A DNA stretch of 5,862 nucleotides from JANNGZ01 sp031404155 (lineage in GTDB: Bacteria > Pseudomonadota > Gammaproteobacteria > Burkholderiales > Burkholderiaceae_C), in the NCBI GenBank assembly GCA_031404155.1, contig JANNGZ010000153.1:1-5862 (forward strand), written 5' to 3'. The position numbers were made by a program, and so were the translations under genes. Shown here piece after piece: positions 1 through 3,950 of the stretch. Position 1 is the stretch's first letter. The number at the start of each line of letters is the position of its first letter. The notes under the pieces were generated by a model. The model searched no databases. It saw only the letters and a program-made list of their open reading frames with translations, and had not been told where the DNA came from.

Positions 1-363
1 CAGCAGATCCAGGTCGACAGCGCAAGCGCGGACGAATGGCTCGAGGCCAAGCTCGCGCGGCCGCGGCCGGGTTGTGTCACGGTGCTCTACCACTCGCTGG
101 TGTGGCAGTACCTCGGTGAGGCGGCGCAGCAGCGCATCCAGACGGCCATGAACAAAGCCGCGTTGCGCGCCAACGCTGGCGCGCCACTGGCCTGGCTGCG
201 CTTCGAGCCCGACGCGAAAGGCGCGATTCGTTTGCTGCTCAGGCTGTGGCCCGGCGGCACCACAACGCTGCTCGCCGATGCGCATGCGCATGGGCGGCAT
301 GTGGTGTGGCGGCCCGAGGTGGTGTCGCCGGATGTGGATATGCGGGGCGACGCCAAGGCTTGA
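1..363 (+). CDS. DUF2332-family protein, C-terminal 120 residues (5' end outside window)
   Basis: The frame is open from the first base and ends at TGA 361-363, so only the C-terminal part of the protein is present. I recognise the C-terminal pattern of DUF2332 proteins: V-x-YHSLVWQYL around residues 28-38, then APLAWLRFEP near residues 61-70, then LRLWPGG and a HGRHVVWRP segment near the end. The family is widespread in bacteria and has no established function that I know of. No signal peptide or membrane segment is visible in this part. A GTG at 82 could be taken as a start, but conserved family sequence continues through it and the frame is open upstream, so it is internal. Codon use is strongly GC-biased, like the DUF2339 gene at the other end, which suggests that both belong to the host chromosome. 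Only 50 bases separate its stop from the toxin gene, and no convincing terminator is visible there. Confidence 0.8.
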   Translation, partial: QQIQVDSASADEWLEAKLARPRPGCVTVLYHSLVWQYLGEAAQQRIQTAMNKAALRANAGAPLAWLRFEPDAKGAIRLLLRLWPGGTTTLLADAHAHGRHVVWRPEVVSPDVDMRGDAKA

Positions 364-394
364 GCCGGTAGGCGGCTGGGACTTCCGCGGCTAC

Positions 395-412
395 TATTGC
401 TACTATGCAATA
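395..412. promoter_or_regulatory. Inverted repeat before the toxin-antitoxin operon, candidate operator
   Basis: TATTGC (395-400) and GCAATA (407-412) form a perfect 6-bp inverted repeat around a 6-base spacer, TACTAT. The spacer resembles a -10 box, but no good -35 is seen at the usual distance. The repeat ends one base before the GTG start of the toxin gene. It is an AT-rich patch in otherwise GC-rich DNA. Type II toxin-antitoxin operons are commonly repressed by their DNA-binding antitoxin at such palindromes, so this is a reasonable autoregulatory site. That role is inference. Being so close to the start, it also leaves little room for a ribosome binding site. Confidence 0.4.
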
Positions 413-413
413 A

Positions 414-698
414 GTGAAGGCGGCGCTGCTCGCCCATACGAAGGAGTTTCTGGACGACGGAGCGATCATCGAGGTGGTCGTCTGGCAAGTTCCCGAACCA
501 GTCCCGCCTTGCCTCCATTCGTTCAAGTACCGCTTGTTCTTCGGCACAGCGACCGAAAGCCGGGTTCGATACGACAACGAGCGTGGCAAGGGTGACCACC
601 GGCACATCGGCTCGACAGAGCACGACTACCTCTTCACTACCGTGGAGCAACTGTTGAGCGACTTTGACGCAGATGTCGAGAACTGGAGAGCAACATGA
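414..698 (+). CDS. tumE: TumE-family toxin (DUF6516-like), first gene of a toxin-antitoxin operon
   Basis: This 94-residue protein resembles the TumE/DUF6516 toxin family in length, N-terminus and motifs. It has a short hydrophobic strand region (residues 17-26, IIEVVVW). It then has a basic segment with RYDN at 52-55 and GDHRH at 60-64, the most recognisable family signature, and a C-terminal LLSDFDADV stretch at 80-88. Family members are small toxins encoded directly upstream of a winged-helix antitoxin, as here; the molecular target is not known to me. The GTG start is forced, because an in-frame TAA (411-413) lies immediately before it, and MKAxLL is a typical beginning. No Shine-Dalgarno sequence precedes it, so initiation may be weak or near-leaderless. 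The gene overlaps the next by ATGA (695-698), which suggests translational coupling. The frame is intact and shows no sign of decay, unlike the transposase remnants nearby. Confidence 0.72.
   Translation: MKAALLAHTKEFLDDGAIIEVVVWQVPEPVPPCLHSFKYRLFFGTATESRVRYDNERGKGDHRHIGSTEHDYLFTTVEQLLSDFDADVENWRAT
685..690 (+). promoter_or_regulatory. Ribosome binding site of the antitoxin gene
   Basis: GGAGAG inside the end of the toxin gene lies four bases before the ATG at 695. It supports that start and the ATGA overlap. It is better than anything upstream of the toxin gene, which fits more antitoxin than toxin being made. Confidence 0.55.
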
Positions 699-1048
699 AG
701 GCAATCATCGAAGTAGCCAAACGCGGGGCAGCCACGCGCGCCGCGCGTTCTCAGCTCGCAGACTCGCGCCGCGGGCGAGCGCCGGACTTCCGGCTTAGCT
801 TCGAGTCGGCACGGACCTTGTTCTCCGAGCTGACGCCGGCTCGCGTCGATCTTCTGGACACACTTCGCAGGGTCGGGCCGTGCAGCGTCAACGCTCTTGC
901 CAAGGCCGCCGAACGCAACTACTCGAACGTCCACACGGATGTGTCTCGCCTTGAAGAACTTGGCCTGGTAGAACGTACTGACGAGGGCGCCGTCCACGTT
1001 CCCTACGATGCTGTGGAGATCTTGGTTCCGCTCGCCCAAGTCGCGTGA
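695..1048 (+). CDS. Winged-helix antitoxin / transcriptional regulator partnered with the TumE-type toxin
   Basis: The protein has 117 residues. The N-terminal third (residues 9-33) is rich in arginine and alanine and carries no clear fold. Residues about 44-105 form a winged helix-turn-helix of the MarR/ArsR-like type often annotated as HVO_A0114-family DNA-binding protein. LTPARVDLLDTLRR is the first helix, SVNALAKAAERNYSNVHTDV the helix-turn-helix, RLEELGLVER the recognition-to-wing turn, and EGAVHVPYDAVEI the wing. Such proteins are the usual partners of TumE-type toxins. The antitoxin would bind the toxin and repress the operon, possibly through the inverted repeat at 395-412 (inference). 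The start at ATG 695 overlaps the toxin stop and has GGAGAG upstream. The toxin-first order is like higBA and unlike most type II modules. A terminator-like hairpin follows 23 bases after the stop. Confidence 0.75.
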   Translation: MKAIIEVAKRGAATRAARSQLADSRRGRAPDFRLSFESARTLFSELTPARVDLLDTLRRVGPCSVNALAKAAERNYSNVHTDVSRLEELGLVERTDEGAVHVPYDAVEILVPLAQVA

Positions 1049-1071
1049 AACTGCGGTCTCTTAAGAAACTC

Positions 1072-1101
1072 ATCTCGAGTGGCTTGCGCTCGTGAGATTT
1101 T
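1072..1101 (+). terminator. Candidate intrinsic terminator of the toxin-antitoxin operon
   Basis: ATCTC (1072-1076) pairs with GAGAT (1094-1098). After a two-base bulge (1092-1093), GAG (1077-1079) pairs with CTC (1089-1091), leaving a nine-base loop. The right arm runs into TTTT (1098-1101), and A-rich sequence lies upstream. The position shortly after the antitoxin stop fits a Rho-independent terminator. The stem is short and bulged, so the call is moderate. Confidence 0.4.
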
Positions 1102-1138
1102 CAGGCCGGCTGTTCAGCGGGGACCATCTTCATGCCTG

Positions 1139-1872
1139 GGACAACGCGCACCAGGTCATCGTCGCGGCCGATGTCACCGGCTCGGGCAGCGAGCAGGCCA
1201 TGCTGTTGCCGATGATCGACAAGGCCACTCTGCGCGATGCGCACACGCTGATCACCGCCGATGCCGGCTACTACAGCGACGAGAACATCAAAGCCCTGCA
1301 CGAGCGCAACATCCCGGCGCTGGTGGCCGACAACGCCATGAGGCAACGCGACGAGCGAATGGACCGCGCGCACCACAAGGCCAAGGGCGAGGTGCCGTAC
1401 GACAAGCGCGCGTCCAGCCGATCAAGCTGTACCGGCCCGAGCACTTCAACTTCAACGGCGACTACACCACCTGCCCGGCGGGCCGCACGCCCACCAGCAA
1501 TGGCAGCATCTACGCGCACCCGAGCGGCGCCAAGGTGCGGCAGTTCGAGGCGCGCGACGAGGACTGCCGGGACTGCGCGCTGCGCCAGCGCTGCCTGAAG
1601 AACCCGGCCGGCGGCAAGGGCCGCAGCGTGAGCCTGTTTGGTCGCGCGCTGGCCGACGAGAACGACCCGAGCGAGAAGATGCGCAACGCCATCGACTCGG
1701 CGCGAGGCCGCGCGCTGTACAGCCGGCGCATCGCCACGGTGGAGCCGGTGTTTGCGACATCCGGCACCACAAGGGCATGAGGCGCTTCACGCTGCGCGGC
1801 AAGACCAATGTGGGCACGCAGTCGCAGCTGTACTGCCTGGTGCACAACATCGAGAAGATCGCCACGGGGGGC
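1139..1872 (+). pseudogene. Decayed IS1182-type transposase: N-terminus missing, two frameshifts
   Basis: Transposase similarity starts at DNAHQVIVAADVT (from 1139) and continues through LITADAGYYSDENI, which holds the second catalytic aspartate of the DDE triad, to HHKAKGEVPYDKR. The frame then shifts near 1407-1412. A second frame carries IKLYRPEHF, a zinc-ribbon-like CxxC...C segment (DCRDCALRQRC), and RGRALYSRRIATVEPVF with the probable catalytic glutamate. A second shift near 1754-1756 leads into a third frame with RHHKGMRRFTLRGKT and LVHNIEKIA, the normal C-terminal ending. Both shifts fit loss of one base. The first half of the protein, including the first catalytic aspartate, is absent: sequence before 1139 does not resemble the family. 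The GTG at 1092 therefore starts nothing real, and it also lies in the hairpin above. No terminal inverted repeats could be assigned. The protein is dead; the family call rests on remembered IS1182 motifs. Confidence 0.82.
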
Positions 1873-1936
1873 GATGCGATCGTGCTGAAGGGCTGCGGCC
1901 CCGCGCTGCGCACACCGGTGTGCAGGCGAGCGCGGA

Positions 1937-1966
1937 TTGACGCCGCGCGCGGCTTCGCAGTTCAAT
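1937..1966 (+). promoter_or_regulatory. Possible sigma70-type promoter upstream of the ClpP-like gene
   Basis: TTGACG (1937-1942, five of six -35 bases) is followed after 18 bases by TTCAAT (1961-1966, four of six -10 bases). This would give a leader of roughly 130 bases before the ATG at 2107. The 1873-2106 stretch holds no recognisable gene. It contains this candidate, a small inverted repeat at 2060-2076, and unassigned sequence. The frame of the transposase remnant stays open to 2058, but its product beyond about 1872 matches nothing I know. Confidence 0.25.
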
Positions 1967-2059
1967 GCAGGCGAATCAGCGCTCAGCTCGGACCACATGA
2001 ACTGCCCAAACATTCGAACTCGCATCGACGCCGCGCTTCGTGTCAAAAAACGGGTTAAA

Positions 2060-2076
2060 GCCCAGTCTCGTTGGGC
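2060..2076. repeat. Small inverted repeat in the leader of the ClpP-like gene
   Basis: GCCCA (2060-2064) and TGGGC (2072-2076) are perfect complements with a seven-base loop. There is no T-run after it, so it is not an ordinary terminator. It sits 18 bases before the ribosome binding site of the ClpP-like gene. It could be a leader structure, an end remnant of the neighbouring mobile element, or chance. Confidence 0.3.
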
Positions 2077-2094
2077 ATCACAAGCACCACCCCC

Positions 2095-2099
2095 GGAGG
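2095..2099 (+). promoter_or_regulatory. Ribosome binding site fixing the start of the ClpP-like gene
   Basis: GGAGG lies seven bases before ATG 2107. The frame is open further upstream, to a TTG at 2071, but only the start at 2107 has this site and gives a well-formed signal peptide. Confidence 0.75.
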
Positions 2100-2106
2100 A
2101 CATCAC

Positions 2107-2910
2107 ATGAATCTCCTGACAGTCGCCCTCCTTCTCGCTGCCACTGCGGCAACGGCAGCTGACATCGCCTACTTCCGCGGGAGCCCTGAGCGGCTCGCAA
2201 CCAACAGGGAGGGGAGCCCACCCGCCTCGTGGTTCCCTCGAATTGTTCTTGTCGGCGAGATCGCTCCAGGCGATGACAACCGCCTGTCGAAGGCGATAGA
2301 ACAAGCTCAAGCGGACGGCTTGGACTGGTGGGCCAGCTCCCCGCAACTCCAACTCGACTCGCAAGGCGGCGATGTTGCAACCGCGATGTCGATCGGCCGG
2401 AAGGTCCGAAAGGCACGGTTGAGCACGTGGATTCAGCCCAACGGCATCTGCGCTTCAGCCTGCGTCATCGTCTTTGCCGGTGGTGTTCACCGCCACGCGT
2501 CGGAGAACAGCCGAATCGGACTGCATCGCCCGTACTTCGCTAGCGCGGCCACAGCCACCGCCAATGGCTACGAGCGCTTCCAGCAGGCTTACAGTTCAGT
2601 GCTCGACGCTCATCGCGCGTACTTTTCAGAGATGGGCGTCGGACACGGATTGCTGGATCTCATGACACAGATTCCGTCCAACGAACTGCTTTGGATCAAC
2701 CGCGCCACGGCAACACGCCTCAAGCTCCTTGGAGAGGATCCAGCGTTCGCCGAGTGGCAGAGAGCGGCACGAACTGCAAGGAGGGGACCCGCGTGCGTTG
2801 CGTGGGAGGACAAGTACTTCGATTGCGTCATCCGCCGAGGAAAGGGCGTCGCGGGCACTCTCACTCAATGCGAGAAGGAAGCAGGCGAACGTCCCCAGAA
2901 CTGTGACTGA
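2107..2910 (+). CDS. Secreted ClpP-fold serine-protease-like protein (COG3904-like)
   Basis: This is a 267-residue exported protein. Residues 1-18 are a signal peptide: no strong charge at the N-terminus, then a leucine/alanine core ending ATAA before D19. The protein would be periplasmic or secreted. The crotonase/ClpP-like core follows. QLDSQGGDVATAMSIGRKVR (82-101) matches the 'LxSxGG' oxyanion strand and helix of ClpP-class proteases. GICASAC (113-119) holds the probable nucleophile S117, flanked by C115 and C119. FAGG is at 123-126, and IGLHRPY places the likely catalytic H140 23 residues after the serine, close to ClpP spacing. INRATATRLKLLG (197-209) resembles the usual 'A...A...GL' ending. 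An extra tail (about 228-267) carries four cysteines (230, 240, 255, 266), suggesting disulfides outside the cytosol. The third triad residue could not be placed. Codon use is less GC-biased than in the flanking genes. Substrate and role are unknown. Confidence 0.72.
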   Translation: MNLLTVALLLAATAATAADIAYFRGSPERLATNREGSPPASWFPRIVLVGEIAPGDDNRLSKAIEQAQADGLDWWASSPQLQLDSQGGDVATAMSIGRKVRKARLSTWIQPNGICASACVIVFAGGVHRHASENSRIGLHRPYFASAATATANGYERFQQAYSSVLDAHRAYFSEMGVGHGLLDLMTQIPSNELLWINRATATRLKLLGEDPAFAEWQRAARTARRGPACVAWEDKYFDCVIRRGKGVAGTLTQCEKEAGERPQNCD

Positions 2911-2963
2911 CCGACCAGACGCCAATCGCACCATGTGTCCACAGCTACTAGAAACCGCAGGCC

Positions 2964-3419
2964 ATGCACGAGCACCTGTTGCCCCCGCAAGCTCTCGCCT
3001 TCTTGTCGCGCCTAACGCGCATCCAACCGCCACCAATCTCCATCTGGCTTATCGGCTCGCGAGCAAACGGTAGACATCATGCTACGTCGGACACTGACCT
3101 CTTGGTGTTTGCCGACCCTGGCTTCGCCACGAACGCGCGACAAACACTCCCACCTCCCACAGGCATCGACGTTCTCGTGGTTTATGACGGCAACCAATTC
3201 TCGGACGTCTGGCAACGGAAGACCGGCTCCCTCAAGGCCCTTCGCTGGAGGCAGAGAGACATTGCGCGGGCAACTTACTTTGGCCGCAAGTTTGTTCCCG
3301 ACGATGACACCGACGACGATTTCCCTCCATCCCTCTGCGAGAACACCAATGTGGAATCGGGCGAATTCATCGAGCGTGACGAACTCGCACTTCTGCTCTG
3401 GTCGGGCGACGCCTCCTAA
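2964..3419 (+). CDS. Minimal nucleotidyltransferase-domain protein (MNT/pol beta superfamily)
   Basis: This is a 151-residue protein with the nucleotidyltransferase signature. GSRANG (31-36) is the nucleotide-binding G-S motif. SDTDLLVF (42-49) contains the metal-binding D43 and D45, and IDVLVVYD (68-75) supplies the third carboxylate, D69. The acidic triad is complete, so activity is plausible: transfer of a nucleotide to a protein, RNA or small molecule. The C-terminal part has a basic segment (RWRQRDIARATYFGRKF, about 93-110) and then a very acidic stretch (DDDTDDDF, 112-119). ATG 2964 is the first start after an in-frame TAG at 2949-2951; its ribosome binding site is weak (GCAGG). It lies 53 bases after the ClpP-like gene on the same strand, so co-transcription is possible. 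MNT-type enzymes often pair with a HEPN protein as a toxin-antitoxin system. No HEPN gene is present; the next sequence is a transposase remnant. Confidence 0.7.
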   Translation: MHEHLLPPQALAFLSRLTRIQPPPISIWLIGSRANGRHHATSDTDLLVFADPGFATNARQTLPPPTGIDVLVVYDGNQFSDVWQRKTGSLKALRWRQRDIARATYFGRKFVPDDDTDDDFPPSLCENTNVESGEFIERDELALLLWSGDAS

Positions 3420-3421
3420 GG

Positions 3422-3437
3422 AGCACCCCCAAGTGCT
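3422..3437. repeat. Short inverted repeat just after the nucleotidyltransferase stop
   Basis: AGCAC (3422-3426) and GTGCT (3433-3437) flank a six-base C/A loop. No T-run follows. It lies between the nucleotidyltransferase stop codon and the transposase remnant, so it may be a weak terminator or part of the IS110-type element end. IS110-group elements usually lack terminal inverted repeats, whereas IS1111-group elements have short subterminal ones. Confidence 0.25.
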
Positions 3438-3455
3438 TGATCCGCAAAGAGGTTT

Positions 3456-3804
3456 TCAGACGGGCTGTGGAACGGCGACGAGTTGCATGCCGAGCTTGCT
3501 GGCGCGCTGGGACAGGTGCCGCAGGACGCGCTCGCGGTGTCGCTCCTCGTAGCAGGCCTGGCCTTGGTCGGTGTATTCCTCGCCCTTGGTCAGCATCGGG
3601 TAGATGAGCCGGCGAGTTTGTTCGCGGCAGCGGTGACGGCGCAAGGGTCAAGTCCATGCTTGCGCACATGCGCCGGAAGTACTCCCCCAACGCCGACTGG
3701 CTGGTGCGCAGCGCCGCGGCCGCCAGCCGCAGCGCTTGCGCCGCACGATTGGCACATCGCTTGGACTTGCCGCCCACACCCAAGCCGCCCGTGATCTTGG
3801 GCCG
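3456..3804 (-). pseudogene. Decayed IS110/IS1111-type transposase, C-terminal fragment in three frames
   Basis: Read leftwards from about 3804, frame one gives RPKITGG, then KSKRCANRAAQALRLAAAAL, then SQSALGEYFRRMCASMD down to 3652. This is the C-terminal transposase_20-type region of IS110 enzymes. The expected continuation AVTAAANKLA appears in a second frame (about 3610-3641). RLIYPMLTKGEEYTDQGQ, YYEERYRERVL-like sequence and the ending LGMQLVAVPQPV then appear in a third frame, ending at TGA 3458-3456. One base appears lost near 3641-3651, and another within the ancestral Ala-Arg-Leu codons near 3609-3611. Roughly 115 residues remain. The N-terminal RuvC-like DEDD domain is absent, and sequence upstream of 3804 no longer resembles the family. 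It cannot be functional. It points towards the nucleotidyltransferase gene, whose stop lies 36 bases beyond the remnant's own stop. Confidence 0.8.
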
Positions 3805-3950
3805 CACCTCTGCCACCGTCGTGTTCACAGACCCGAGTGCCACACCACGATGCCGGCCAGCGCGCCGGCCGATACCTCGCGAGGGCACGGCCGTTGAGCA
3901 AAATGCCGCTGCTAGAGTCGCCGCATCGAGGCCGCGAGGGGACTTGGCAC
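3805..3950 (+). promoter_or_regulatory. Promoter region of the DUF2339 gene, with palindromes
   Basis: This spacer separates the transposase remnant from the DUF2339 gene and presumably holds its promoter. It contains two GCCGGC hexamers six bases apart (3852-3857, 3864-3869), which form a near-palindrome with the GGCC ends. It also contains a perfect 10-bp palindrome, CCTCGCGAGG (3875-3884). TTGAGC (3894-3899) and TAGAGT (3913-3918) look like promoter boxes but are only 13 bases apart, so I do not call them. A ribosome binding site AGGGG (3937-3941) lies nine bases before the ATG. Confidence 0.35.

Noticed and set aside
87..704. 205-codon minus-strand open frame opposite DUF2332 and the toxin gene
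   Set aside because: It spans two recognisable plus-strand genes and a gap; its composition is that of an antisense shadow.
1092..1138. GTG at 1092 as the start of the transposase
   Set aside because: The residues before DNAHQ do not resemble the transposase family, and the GTG lies in the terminator-like hairpin. The true N-terminus has been lost.
2004..2076. Integron attC site ahead of the ClpP-like gene
   Set aside because: GTTGGGC (2070-2076) fits the GTTRRRY core, and GCCCAAA (2004-2010) is one base off the partner core. The inner L boxes do not pair and no second site follows the gene, so a gene-cassette origin is unsupported.
1510..2364. 284-codon minus-strand open frame
   Set aside because: It crosses the IS1182-type remnant, the non-coding leader and the start of the ClpP-like gene, all of which are explained on the plus strand. 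Its translation shows no recognisable domain.
3007..3015. GCCTAAC as an attC core site
   Set aside because: It lies inside the nucleotidyltransferase coding sequence and has no matching partner core at a suitable distance.
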